From assembly GCF_000482385.1 (NCBI RefSeq), contig NZ_KI519395.1, positions 103,646 to 167,645 of the forward strand: a stretch of 64,000 nucleotides of DNA, read 5' to 3'. Origin of the DNA: Nocardia sp. CNY236. Lineage in GTDB: Bacteria; Actinomycetota; Actinomycetes; Mycobacteriales; Mycobacteriaceae. The notes under the pieces are model-generated. The model saw only the letters and a program-made list of their open reading frames with translations. It had not been told where the DNA came from and ran no database searches. The position numbers and the translations under genes are program-made. This document shows positions 16,998 to 26,227 of the stretch, piece by piece (within the stretch, counting starts at the first letter, position 1; the number at the start of each line of letters is the position of its first letter).

Positions 16998-18389
16998 GTG
17001 GCACCCAAGTCGAAGGTGGACACCGTTGCCAACCTCGCCAAGCGTCGGGGTCTGGTCTACCCGTGCGGTGAGATCTACGGCGGCACCAAGTCGGCATGGG
17101 ACTATGGTCCGCTGGGCGTCGAACTCAAGGAGAACATCAAGAAGCAGTGGTGGCGCACCGTGGTCACCGGTCGTGAGGATGTCGTCGGCCTGGACTCGTC
17201 GGTGATCCTGCCTCGGCAGGTATGGGTTGCCTCCGGCCATGTCGGCGTGTTCAACGACCCGTTGGTCGAGTGCCTGCAGTGCCATCACCGTTTTCGGCAG
17301 GATCACCTGCAAGAGGCGTACGCGCTCAAGAACAAGCTCGAGGACCCGGACGCGGTCGCCATGGATGTGGTCGCGTGCCCGAACTGTGGCACCGTCGGCC
17401 AGTGGACCGAGCCGCGCGACTTCAACATGATGCTCAAGACCTATCTCGGTCCGATCGAATCCGAGGAAGGCCTGCACTACCTGCGTCCGGAGACGGCGCA
17501 GGGCATCTTCGTCAACTTCTCCAATGTGATGACCACCGCGCGCAAGAAGCCGCCATTCGGCATCGCGCAGATCGGCAAGAGCTTTCGCAACGAGATCACA
17601 CCCGGAAATTTCATCTTCCGTACCCGGGAGTTCGAACAGATGGAGATGGAGTTCTTCGTCAAGCCGGGTGACGACGTCGAGTGGCACAAGTATTGGATCG
17701 AGAATCGGCTGTCGTGGTACGTCGACCTCGGTATCGCTGCGGAGAACCTGCGACTGTTCGAGCACCCGAAAGACAAGCTCTCACACTATTCGGCCGGCAC
17801 GACCGATATCGAGTACCGCTTCGGCTTCCCCGGCAGTGAATGGGGTGAACTCGAAGGTGTCGCCAACCGGACCGACTTCGATCTGAAGACGCACTCCGAG
17901 CATTCCGGCACCGAATTGACTTTCTTCGACCAGACCACCAACGAGCGTTATACGCCGTATGTCATCGAGCCGGCGGCGGGCCTCACCCGCTCATTGATGG
18001 CTTTTTTGGTCGATGCCTATGCCGAGGACGAAGCACCCAATGCCAAGGGCGGGGTGGACACCCGCACGGTTCTGCGCCTGGATCGGCGACTCGCTCCGGT
18101 GAAGGCGGCGGTGTTGCCCTTGTCGCGCAATGCCGATCTGACGCCGAAGGCGAAAGACCTCGCTGCGCGGCTGCGTAAGAACTGGAATGTCGAGTTCGAT
18201 GATGCCGGAGCCATCGGTCGTCGCTACCGCCGGCAGGACGAGATCGGTACACCGTTCTGCGTCACAGTCGATTTCGACACGCTCGACGACCACGCGGTGA
18301 CCATCCGTGAGCGTGATTCGATGGCCCAGGAGCGCATCGCCCTGGACAAGGTCGAAGGCTATCTGGCTCAGCACTTGATCGGCGCCTGA
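16998..18389 (+). CDS. glyS: Glycyl-tRNA synthetase
   Basis: A 463-residue class II aminoacyl-tRNA synthetase of the alpha-2 type, the same length as the M. tuberculosis enzyme. Class II motifs are visible: GKSFRNEITPGNFIFRTREF (motif 2 region), EMEFF, and GLTRSLMAFL with the motif 3 Arg. CxxC pairs near 87-90 and 120-123 form an insertion. I prefer GTG 16998, with GGAGAA 8 nt upstream and the start VAPKSKVDTVANLAKRRGL; ATG 16983 is in frame but lacks a ribosome-binding site. A -10-like TAGGCT lies at 16903. It is divergent from smtB-zur. Confidence 0.95.
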   Translation: MAPKSKVDTVANLAKRRGLVYPCGEIYGGTKSAWDYGPLGVELKENIKKQWWRTVVTGREDVVGLDSSVILPRQVWVASGHVGVFNDPLVECLQCHHRFRQDHLQEAYALKNKLEDPDAVAMDVVACPNCGTVGQWTEPRDFNMMLKTYLGPIESEEGLHYLRPETAQGIFVNFSNVMTTARKKPPFGIAQIGKSFRNEITPGNFIFRTREFEQMEMEFFVKPGDDVEWHKYWIENRLSWYVDLGIAAENLRLFEHPKDKLSHYSAGTTDIEYRFGFPGSEWGELEGVANRTDFDLKTHSEHSGTELTFFDQTTNERYTPYVIEPAAGLTRSLMAFLVDAYAEDEAPNAKGGVDTRTVLRLDRRLAPVKAAVLPLSRNADLTPKAKDLAARLRKNWNVEFDDAGAIGRRYRRQDEIGTPFCVTVDFDTLDDHAVTIRERDSMAQERIALDKVEGYLAQHLIGA

Positions 18390-18495
18390 GAGTCGCGGGA
18401 CCACGAAGTCGCCGAGCTATTCGATCTGCGGGAGCTGCTCCACCCAAGTATTGTTGCAGGTGTAGCTGGTACCGGGGTTGGTAGGAGGTGGTGGG

Positions 18496-19992
18496 GTGGT
18501 CGGGACTCGGATCGCGGTGATCGGTGCCGGGCCATCCGGTATCGCTGCTGCCAAGGAGTGCATCGCGCATGGTTTGGGCGCGGATCTGGTGGTTTTCGAG
18601 AAGTCCGATCAGGTCGGTGGAAACTGGGTTTTCCGGGAGGATCCAGGGCATTCCAGTATCTGTTCGACCACGCACACCATCAGCTCGAAGTACTACTCGG
18701 AGTACGAAGACTTCGCGCTGCCTCCGGATACTCCGGACTACCCGCACCATACGCAGCTGAAGAAATATTTTCAGGACTATGCCGAACACTTCGATGTGAT
18801 CCCCAGGATTCGTTTCCATACCGAGGTGTTGCACGCTACGCGCCGTGAAGACGGTGCATGGCTCATTCGTTCGTCCGGTCCGGGGGGCGAGCAGATCGAG
18901 GTTTTCGACGTTCTGATGGTGGCCAATGGTCATCACTGGAATCCATATACGCCCGAGTATCCGGGGCGGTTCGACGGCGAGTTCATCCACTCACACGCAT
19001 TCAAGAGCAATGTGCCGTTCACCGGAAAGCGCGTCCTGGTCATCGGCGGCGGCAATTCCGGCGCCGACGTGGCAGTGCAGTGTTCGCACGTCGCCGAGCG
19101 TTGCTGCATCTCGATGCGCAGTGGGCAATGGTTCGTCTCGAAATTCTTCCTGGGCTGGCCCATCGACGTGATCTACGAAAAAGTTTCCGGGATGCTTCCG
19201 CATTTCATGCGCCAGTCGATCATGGAGGCGGCAACGCGATTGATAGTTGGGCGCTACGAGCACTATGGTTTGCAGAATCCCGATCACGGTCTCCTGCAGT
19301 GTCATTTCACCATCAATTCCGAGCTGATCTATTCACTTGGTCACGGAGATATCGTACCCAGGGTCGGTGTTTCGCGCTTCGACGGTGATCGTGTTCATTT
19401 CGAGGACGGTAGTAGCGAGGTGTTCGATGCGGTCATAGCGGCAACTGGATACAAAATTACTTTTCCCTTCTTCGACAAGTCCTTCATCGACTGGGAGGAA
19501 GCGAAAAAAGTACCGTTGTGGCGGCGTATGTTCCATGCCGAGGTTCCGAATCTCTACTTCATCGGTCTGTTCCAGCCGCGCGGCTCCATATGGCCGCTCG
19601 CCGATTACCAGGCAATGCTCGCCTGTCTGGAGATCACCGGCCGCTATCACCGCCCGACCGACATGCGGCGGGCGATCGCCCACGAACTGGCGCACCCACA
19701 CTTCGAGTTCGTCGACTCGGTACGCCACTCCACCGAAGTGGACTATGCGGACTTCCGCCGGGAGTTGCTCACCGAGCTGAAAAGGGCCGGGGTCAAGCCG
19801 CACGCGCGCCCCGAGAACGCATCGATAGTTCAGATCAAGGCGTGGGCCAGCAGACGTACCGGCGCCCCTCCGCGCCGCCTTCGGAAAGCCGCCAAACAGA
19901 GACAGAATGCCCAGCGCCGACAAGCAGAGGCCCGCAGTGCAGCGCCGAGCGGTTCCGGTGCACCTGCCGACGCGGTCGCCGCAAAGCAGTAG
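18496..19992 (+). CDS. Flavin-containing monooxygenase, copy 1
   Basis: A 498-residue class B flavoprotein monooxygenase using FAD and NADPH. Motifs in order are GAGPSG (FAD Rossmann, about residue 10), GGNWVFRE, the FMO fingerprint FDGEFIHSHAF (F-x-G-x3-H-x3-F), GGGNSGAD (NADPH site, near 185) and ATGYK. The C-terminal 50 residues are Arg/Ala/Gln-rich and look disordered. GTG 18496 has AGGAGG 7 nt upstream, the same geometry as in copy 2. It is the first member of a tandem duplication. The substrate is unknown; N- or S-oxidation or Baeyer-Villiger chemistry are options. Confidence 0.9.
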   Translation: MVGTRIAVIGAGPSGIAAAKECIAHGLGADLVVFEKSDQVGGNWVFREDPGHSSICSTTHTISSKYYSEYEDFALPPDTPDYPHHTQLKKYFQDYAEHFDVIPRIRFHTEVLHATRREDGAWLIRSSGPGGEQIEVFDVLMVANGHHWNPYTPEYPGRFDGEFIHSHAFKSNVPFTGKRVLVIGGGNSGADVAVQCSHVAERCCISMRSGQWFVSKFFLGWPIDVIYEKVSGMLPHFMRQSIMEAATRLIVGRYEHYGLQNPDHGLLQCHFTINSELIYSLGHGDIVPRVGVSRFDGDRVHFEDGSSEVFDAVIAATGYKITFPFFDKSFIDWEEAKKVPLWRRMFHAEVPNLYFIGLFQPRGSIWPLADYQAMLACLEITGRYHRPTDMRRAIAHELAHPHFEFVDSVRHSTEVDYADFRRELLTELKRAGVKPHARPENASIVQIKAWASRRTGAPPRRLRKAAKQRQNAQRRQAEARSAAPSGSGAPADAVAAKQ

Positions 19993-20096
19993 CAGCGCCC
20001 GACATCAACGATTCGATGGTCATGTGACCTGCGGATGCTGCCCGACCACGTAGTGTTGCGGGTATCGCTGGCACTGGGTCGGCAGGAGGTGGTGTT

Positions 20097-21590
20097 GTGG
20101 CGGCTGGCACTCGGATAGCGGTGATCGGCGCGGGGCCATCGGGTATTGCTGCCGCCAAGGAGTGTATCGCGCATGGTTTGGGCGCGGATCTGGTGGTTTT
20201 CGAGAAGTCCGATCAGGTGGGCGGAAACTGGGTTTTCCGAGAGGATCCGGGGCATTCCAGTATCTACTGGACCACGCACACCATCAGTTCCAAATACTAC
20301 TCGGAGTACGAAGACTTCGCCTTGCCTCCGGATACTCCGGACTACCCTCACCATACGCAGCTGAAGAAATACTTTCAGGACTATGCCCAACACTTCGATG
20401 TGATCCCCAGGATTCGTTTCCATACCGAGGTGTTGCACGCTACCCGCCGTGAAGATGGTGCATGGCTCATTCGTTCGTGCGGTCCGGGGGGCGAGCAGGT
20501 CGAGGTTTTCGACGTTCTGATGGTTGCCAATGGTCATCACTGGAATCCGCGTATGCCGGAGTATCCGGGGCGGTTCGACGGCGAGTTCATCCACTCACAT
20601 GCATTCAAGAGCAATGTGCCATTCACCGGTAAACGTGTTCTGGTCATCGGCGGCGGCAATTCGGGCGCCGATGTGGCAGTGGAATGTTCGCGCGTCGCCG
20701 AGCGCTGCGATATATCGATGCGCCATGGACTCTGGATAGTCCCCAAGTTTATTGTGGGCTGGCCCAACGACGTGGTATCGGACAAGACGGCCGGTATGCT
20801 CCCGTATTCGGTGCGCCAGCCGGTCATGGAAACGGTAGTCCATTTGACCATCGGACGCTATGAGCATTTCGGTCTACAGCGTCCCGAGCACGGTGTTCTG
20901 CAGTGTCATCCCACCATCAATTCCGAGTTGATCTACTCGCTCGGTCATGGCGATGTGGTGCCCAGGGTTGGTGTTTCGCGTTTCGACGGTGATCGTGTTC
21001 ATTTCGAGGACGGTAGTAGTGAGGTGTTCGATGCGGTCATAGCGGCGACCGGGTACAAGATCACCTTCCCGTTCTTCGATACGTCGTTCATCGACTGGGA
21101 GGAAGCGAAAAAAGTACCGTTGTGGCGGCGTATGTTCCATGCCGATGTACCCAACCTCTACTTCATCGGTTTGTTCCAGCCGCTCGGCTCCGTATGGCCG
21201 CTCGCCGATTACCAGGCAATGCTCGCCTGTCTGGAGATCACCGGCCGCTATCACCGCCCGCCCGACATGCGGCGGGCGATCGCCCATGAACTGGCGCACC
21301 CGCATTTCAAGTTCATCGACTCGGTACGCCACTCCACCGAAGTGGGCTATGGCGACTTCCGCCGGGAGTTGCTCACGGAGCTGAAGAAGGCCGGGGCCAG
21401 GCCACACCTGCGCCCCGAGAACGCCTCGATACGCCTGGCGAAGGCATGGGGTACTCGACGGCTCGGCGCTCCCGCGCGCCGAGATCGGAAAGCTTGGCGC
21501 AGAGAGGATGCCCGGCGCCGACAGGCACAGACCCGGAGCGCAGCGGCGAACGGTTCCGGCGGGTCCGTCGACGGGGCGGGTGCACAGTAG
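20097..21590 (+). CDS. Flavin-containing monooxygenase, copy 2
   Basis: A 497-residue paralogue of the gene just upstream, with the same FAD, NADPH and FMO motifs. Long stretches are identical residue for residue. Divergence concentrates in about 190-260 (after GGGNSGADVAVE) and in the basic tail. That middle segment probably shapes substrate entry. The GTG start has AGGAGG 7 nt upstream, and roughly 45 bp of 5' flank resemble those of copy 1, so the duplication included the leader. The two may act in one pathway or have diverged in substrate. Confidence 0.9.
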   Translation: MAAGTRIAVIGAGPSGIAAAKECIAHGLGADLVVFEKSDQVGGNWVFREDPGHSSIYWTTHTISSKYYSEYEDFALPPDTPDYPHHTQLKKYFQDYAQHFDVIPRIRFHTEVLHATRREDGAWLIRSCGPGGEQVEVFDVLMVANGHHWNPRMPEYPGRFDGEFIHSHAFKSNVPFTGKRVLVIGGGNSGADVAVECSRVAERCDISMRHGLWIVPKFIVGWPNDVVSDKTAGMLPYSVRQPVMETVVHLTIGRYEHFGLQRPEHGVLQCHPTINSELIYSLGHGDVVPRVGVSRFDGDRVHFEDGSSEVFDAVIAATGYKITFPFFDTSFIDWEEAKKVPLWRRMFHADVPNLYFIGLFQPLGSVWPLADYQAMLACLEITGRYHRPPDMRRAIAHELAHPHFKFIDSVRHSTEVGYGDFRRELLTELKKAGARPHLRPENASIRLAKAWGTRRLGAPARRDRKAWRREDARRRQAQTRSAAANGSGGSVDGAGAQ

Positions 21591-21642
21591 TGACAGACGG
21601 GCACAGGTCATCTGCTGCAGTGGGGGCGTCGGTATCGCCGTG

Positions 21643-22089
21643 CTATCGATCTTTGTCGATACGACCCGTTGCCTGTCCGTCGTCGCCTTCGATCGCGGGT
21701 CGATCGCCTTGCTTGTGGTTGCCGATACCGATGGTGGTCGGAATCAGCAACGCGAAACCCCAGGGTACGGCCACCCAGAACGGCCAGAAGTAGCCCGCGC
21801 CGGTGGCCAAGTAGATCGCTAGGCACAAGGAATTGACGAATACCCACGGAATCCACATGACCGTCACCCATTGCGGAATGCGTGCAGTCCGTGCAAGACG
21901 TGCATCGCGAGGGACGGGAAGGTCGGACAGCAGAGGCGTCAGCTCGCCATAGGTTTTCGCAGCGTAGACCTGCCGCAGGCGCTCATCGAATTCGGGCAGC
22001 GACAGCCTTCCTTCGGCGATCGCCTGGCGCAACTGGTCGATGATCTTCTCGCGATCGGCGTCCGACGCCCGCAGGTTGTCCTGACTCAC
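21643..22089 (-). CDS. DUF1707-like two-helix membrane protein
   Basis: A 148-residue protein. The N-terminal 55 residues match the DUF1707 pattern (LRASDADREKIIDQLRQAIA, then GRLSLPEFDERL ... AKTYGELTPLLSDLP). Two transmembrane helices follow (about 72-92 and 97-117), then a charged tail. DUF1707 proteins are small actinobacterial membrane-associated proteins of unsettled function. The start is a GTG. It lies downstream of the TPM-domain gene on the same strand, with 47 bp between them, so co-transcription is possible. Confidence 0.85.
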   Translation of the reverse strand: MSQDNLRASDADREKIIDQLRQAIAEGRLSLPEFDERLRQVYAAKTYGELTPLLSDLPVPRDARLARTARIPQWVTVMWIPWVFVNSLCLAIYLATGAGYFWPFWVAVPWGFALLIPTTIGIGNHKQGDRPAIEGDDGQATGRIDKDR

Positions 22090-22136
22090 GGTGTCAGCTT
22101 AGGTCGGTGGTCTCGATCGTGTGCGAGGAACCTCGG

Positions 22137-24104
22137 TCAGAACCTCCCGCCCCGGTTGATTCGTCGTGTCCCGGTCGAGCCGCCGAAAGAACCCGCACGT
22201 AAGCCCGTGCCGGAATGTCGGGCGCCGCCGGCGACTCCGCGCAGTAGTCCTCCGACGAGAATGCCGCCGAGCACCGCTGCGGTGTCGGTGCCCCGGTATG
22301 GAGTTCTGCTCTCCCAGGCCAGCACGCTGGATTGCGCGATGTGCAGCGCCCGCTCGCCCAGAACGGCCGCTGTCTGCGCGTACTGCAGCGCCTGCCCAGG
22401 TTCGGTGGAGCTCAGCTGATTCGCTTGGTCGAGATTGCGCTGCGCTTCCGACAGTCGCGTGCGTGCTTCGGCATCGACGCCGCCGCGACGGGGAGTAATG
22501 TAGTCCAAGGCCGCGCCGATCCGGGCTCGCGCGTTGGCGAGCGCACGGTCGAGTCGGCGCTGCAAGTCCTCGACGGCTCGTTTGCGGTCGGTGGCGTCGG
22601 CGAGGGCGCGATCGAGGTCGGTGTCGGCGGTCACGGCGTGGTGGAAGGCGGTCAGCGGGTCGGTGGCCGCAGTAGAAGTCGCCTCGGCCAGTGCGGATTG
22701 CGCTGCGGTGCGCGCGGCCTCCAAATCCGGGCCGCCGTAGGCGGTGAACTCGGTGGCGGTGGCGATGTCGCGGCGCAACTCTTCCAGTACTCCGGCCAGT
22801 CCGTCACGGGCCTGGTGGATGTCCGTCGATGCGTTGTCGACCGCGTCGAGCAGGATGCGTGCCTGACCGATCGCGGATTCGGCAGCCCGGATCGCGGCGA
22901 CCGCGCCGCCCTGCCTACCGACACGCCGCCTCAGCGCCGCCCGACCGGAGTCTATATTCTTCTCTGCGAACGCTATTCGCTCGCGCGCCATGGTCACGTT
23001 GTCGTCGATCGGTGCGAGCACGCTGGCCGGATAGGCGGCGCGCAGCCGCACGATTTCGGCGTCCGATCCCGGGAACCGGGCGATGACGTCGACGCTGTCC
23101 CTGGTGAGTGCGTCCAGCCTGGCGGCAGCATCGAAGAGGAGATCACGCATGGCGTCGAATTCGGCCACCTGCGCATCGAGTTCCTTGTCCGCTGCCCCCA
23201 CCGTGCCGATCAATTCGACCAGCAGTGCGCGTTGTTGTTCCGGGGTTTCCGGAATGGCGTCGTCGAGACGCTGGCGGATCGTGAAAGCCTTGGCAGCGGC
23301 AGCTTTCGCATGTTCGAGCGCGGTGCGGAACGGCGCGGTGGCGGTTTCACCGAACTCACCGCTGGCCAGGTCGAGTTCTTCGCCACTGGTACGCACCGCA
23401 TTGTCGATATCGACCAGCGCCTCTCGTGAGCGCGCATGCAGGGTGTCCAGCGGCAGTGCCGCCAGCGCTGCCGTATCCTGCGGATCGATACCTCGGGCGG
23501 CTGTGAGTGCAGCTTCGAAGCGATCACCGCGCCGTTTGCGTCCGAACCACACCAGGCCACCGGTGGTCAGTACTACTGCCAGTCCGATGAGCAGCAAGGC
23601 GCGCGTGCTCACCCCACCGTTGCGCAGAGCCGAATCCATGCCGTCGGCGGCCGCGATCGCTGCCTCGGCCCAGCGTCCGTCGCGCAGGGCGGGCTCGATC
23701 GCGTCGATCTCGATGTCATCGAGCTCGGAATCGCTGATGCCGCTGGGCACTGTGCCGGCGAGTCGATAGGCGCGGTCTTCGGTCGCGACCGCCAGCAGCA
23801 GGTCCCGCTCGCCGAATCCGGACAGCGCGGCGGTGCGAGCGGCCCAGTCCTGCGGGGCAATCCCGTCGAAGTCGCGCACGTAGGTCACCCACAGGCGAAT
23901 TCGTTGGTCGGCATAGAGTCGGTCCACCGCCGTCCGAACCTGGCGCAGCTGATCGTCGGCGAGCGCTCGGGCCGAGTCCTCGACATGGGTGTCCATCCGT
24001 GACGGTGGTTCCGCGCCGCTCGAGGCAGCGCCCACGAGCAGGCCGCTCAGCGTCACGCCGAGCACGAGCAGCCGAGCGAGTCGATTCCACAGCAGCAGTG
24101 ACAT
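22137..24104 (-). CDS. TPM-domain membrane protein (Rv2345-like)
   Basis: A 655-residue protein at the position of mycobacterial Rv2345. An N-terminal signal or anchor (1-32) precedes an extracytoplasmic TPM domain (about 36-155). A second transmembrane helix follows near 168-190 (LLLIGLAVVLTTGGLVWFG). A long helical, coiled-coil-like part spans about 200-600. The end is Gly/Arg-rich (GGARHSGTGLRAGSFGG). The TPM domain is found in bacterial and plastid proteins tied to membrane protein quality control. The ATG at 24104 is the clear start. Confidence 0.85.
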   Translation of the reverse strand: MSLLLWNRLARLLVLGVTLSGLLVGAASSGAEPPSRMDTHVEDSARALADDQLRQVRTAVDRLYADQRIRLWVTYVRDFDGIAPQDWAARTAALSGFGERDLLLAVATEDRAYRLAGTVPSGISDSELDDIEIDAIEPALRDGRWAEAAIAAADGMDSALRNGGVSTRALLLIGLAVVLTTGGLVWFGRKRRGDRFEAALTAARGIDPQDTAALAALPLDTLHARSREALVDIDNAVRTSGEELDLASGEFGETATAPFRTALEHAKAAAAKAFTIRQRLDDAIPETPEQQRALLVELIGTVGAADKELDAQVAEFDAMRDLLFDAAARLDALTRDSVDVIARFPGSDAEIVRLRAAYPASVLAPIDDNVTMARERIAFAEKNIDSGRAALRRRVGRQGGAVAAIRAAESAIGQARILLDAVDNASTDIHQARDGLAGVLEELRRDIATATEFTAYGGPDLEAARTAAQSALAEATSTAATDPLTAFHHAVTADTDLDRALADATDRKRAVEDLQRRLDRALANARARIGAALDYITPRRGGVDAEARTRLSEAQRNLDQANQLSSTEPGQALQYAQTAAVLGERALHIAQSSVLAWESRTPYRGTDTAAVLGGILVGGLLRGVAGGARHSGTGLRAGSFGGSTGTRRINRGGRF

Positions 24105-24181
24105 GGCACGAATCTAGTCCGTCGGCGGTCGGCGGCGTGTGGTCGATCTGGGGATCCTTGTGCTGCTGGCAGACTTGGGGG

Positions 24182-24871
24182 GTGGATACGTCAAGGAGGC
24201 GCAGCGTATCGGGCGCCGACCCCGTCGGAGCGAACGGAATCGGTGCGAGAGCGCTTCGTTGGGCACACCGCTTGGTGATCGGCGCGACGGTGATGGGGGT
24301 GTTGCTGGTCGGCGGAACCGCATTTCGCGTCTGGCAGGTCGCACGAATCGACGACTACACCCCGGCCGACGCGATCGTGGTGCTCGGCGCCGCGCAGTAC
24401 TCCGGCACGCCGTCCTCGGTGTTCGAGGCACGACTCGATCAAGCCTATGAGCTGTTCCAGTTGGGGGTCGCGCCGCAGGTGATCACTGTGGGCGGCAAGC
24501 AGGACGGTGACCTGTTCACCGAAGCGGCCTCGGGCAAGAACTACCTGCGCGAACGGGGCGTGCCCGGCGACAAGATTCTTGCCGTCGAAACCGGTTCGAA
24601 TACGTTGCTCAGCGTCGAGGCAGTGGCGATGGCCATGCGGGCACGGGAGATGTCCTCGGCAATATTGGTCAGCGATCCCTGGCACTCGTTGCGCACGCGC
24701 ACGATGGCCCGTGACGAGGGCCTCGCGGCCTGGACGGCGCCGACGCGGACCGGCCCTGCGGTCTACACCCGAGAGTCACAAATGCATGGCATCGCCAGGG
24801 AGACCGCGGCTCTGCTGTGGTACCAGCTCACACACTTTTCAGCGGACTTCACCTACACCGCGCAACAGTGA
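24182..24871 (+). CDS. YdcF/SanA-like membrane-anchored protein (DUF218)
   Basis: A 229-residue protein with one N-terminal membrane helix (about 28-50) and a DUF218 domain. Family motifs are ADAIVVLGAAQYSGTPSS, VITVGGKQDGD, EAASGKNYL and VETGSNTLLSVE. Family members are associated with envelope integrity, vancomycin sensitivity at high temperature (SanA), or unknown chemistry. The start is uncertain. GTG 24182 gives a sensible short cytoplasmic tail, while earlier in-frame codons run back into the divergent TPM gene. It ends 6 bp before dgt, so the two are probably co-transcribed. Confidence 0.82.
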   Translation: MDTSRRRSVSGADPVGANGIGARALRWAHRLVIGATVMGVLLVGGTAFRVWQVARIDDYTPADAIVVLGAAQYSGTPSSVFEARLDQAYELFQLGVAPQVITVGGKQDGDLFTEAASGKNYLRERGVPGDKILAVETGSNTLLSVEAVAMAMRAREMSSAILVSDPWHSLRTRTMARDEGLAAWTAPTRTGPAVYTRESQMHGIARETAALLWYQLTHFSADFTYTAQQ

Positions 24872-24877
24872 GTTTCG

Positions 24878-26137
24878 ATGAGCGACCGCTACACCGACCA
24901 CGATCAGCAGCGTCTTGTCGTCGAACACGCCAAGACGGCAGGGCTCGGCGGCCTGGGAAGCGAGTTCGTGACCGGGCATCGCACCGAATTCGCCCGCGAC
25001 CGGGCCCGCGTGCTGCATTCCGCTGCGCTGCGCCGACTGGCGGACAAGACTCAGGTGATGGGTCCGCGCGAGGGGGATACTCCCCGAACACGGCTCACCC
25101 ATTCGCTCGAGGTCGCTCAAATCGGACGCGGTATCGCCGACGGGCTCGGTTGCGATCCCGACCTGGTCGACCTGGCCGGTCTCGCCCATGACATCGGGCA
25201 CCCGCCTTATGGCCACAACGGTGAGATCGCATTGGATACCTTCGCTCACGCCCACGGCGGATTCGAGGGAAACGCACAGAACTTGCGCATCTTGACTCGA
25301 CTCGAACCCAAGATCGTCGAATCCGATTCCGCCAGCGCGGGCCTCAATCTCACCCGCGCCGCGCTCGACGCGACACTGAAATACCCGTGGACCCGGACGG
25401 TGCCCGGCACGAAGTTCGGTGCCTACGGCGTCGACGTGCAGCGTCTGGACTGGATACGCAGCGGCGCTCCGGACCGGCGGCGCAGCCTGGAATGCCAGAT
25501 CATGGATTGGTCAGATGACGTCGCCTATTCGGTGCACGATGTCGAGGACGGCGTGCTCGCCGGCCGGATCGATCTACGTGCGCTGGCCGACCCGGTCGAA
25601 CAGGACGCGCTGGCGACTCTCGGCCAGTTCCAGCATTCGCTCGCCGCCGACGAGCTGACTTCCGCTGCGCAGCGTTTGTCGGAACTGCCGGTGGTCGCGG
25701 CTGCGGCCGCCTACGACGGTTCCTTCACTGCCTCGGTTGCGTTGAAGCGCCTCACCAGCGAGCTGGTCGGCCGCTTCGCCACGGCCGCGATCGCGGCGAC
25801 CAGGCAGGTTGCTGGGCTGCAACCACTGTCGCGATACCACGCCGACCTGGAAATACCACGGATGGTTGCCGCCGAGGTCGCGTTGCTGAAAACGGTCGCG
25901 CTGCGCTATGTGATGTCCGATCAGCAGCATCGGCTGCGCCAGGCGGTGCAGCGTGAGCGCATCCTCGCGGTGGCGCAGAATCTCCTGACGACTGCCCCGG
26001 ACGGCCTCGACCCGCTGTTGCTGCCGTTCTGGAACGCCGCCGCCACCGACACCGACCGGGTGCGCGTCATCATCGACCAGATCGCTTCCTACACCGAAAG
26101 TCGCCTGGAGTCGGTTGCCGCTCGACTGGACGTCTAG
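24878..26137 (+). CDS. dgt: dGTP triphosphohydrolase-like HD protein
   Basis: A 419-residue HD-domain protein of the dGTPase family, syntenic with mycobacterial dgt next to dnaG. The metal ligands are in LTHSLEVAQ (first His), LAHDIGHPPYGHNGE (HD motif and a further His) and DWSDDVAYSVHD. It hydrolyses deoxynucleoside triphosphates to the nucleoside and triphosphate, and so controls nucleotide pools. The ATG at 24878 gives the usual N-terminus MSDRYTDHDQQR. The next gene has its own leaderless-type promoter. Confidence 0.94.
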   Translation: MSDRYTDHDQQRLVVEHAKTAGLGGLGSEFVTGHRTEFARDRARVLHSAALRRLADKTQVMGPREGDTPRTRLTHSLEVAQIGRGIADGLGCDPDLVDLAGLAHDIGHPPYGHNGEIALDTFAHAHGGFEGNAQNLRILTRLEPKIVESDSASAGLNLTRAALDATLKYPWTRTVPGTKFGAYGVDVQRLDWIRSGAPDRRRSLECQIMDWSDDVAYSVHDVEDGVLAGRIDLRALADPVEQDALATLGQFQHSLAADELTSAAQRLSELPVVAAAAAYDGSFTASVALKRLTSELVGRFATAAIAATRQVAGLQPLSRYHADLEIPRMVAAEVALLKTVALRYVMSDQQHRLRQAVQRERILAVAQNLLTTAPDGLDPLLLPFWNAAATDTDRVRVIIDQIASYTESRLESVAARLDV

Positions 26138-26215
26138 ATCGCATTCTCGGCGCCTCCCCGAACGTGCGGTGAAATACTCTGTGCCGCAACGACAGCTCGG
26201 AATCCGCTGGTTGGC

Positions 26216-26221
26216 TAGGAT
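26216..26221 (+). promoter_or_regulatory. Leaderless-type -10 box for the FIST gene
   Basis: TAGGAT (26216-26221) is followed by 6 nt and then GTG 26228, the same spacing as at recO. No clear -35 is visible. It supports the choice of this GTG as start. Confidence 0.5.
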
Positions 26222-26227
26222 AAGAGG

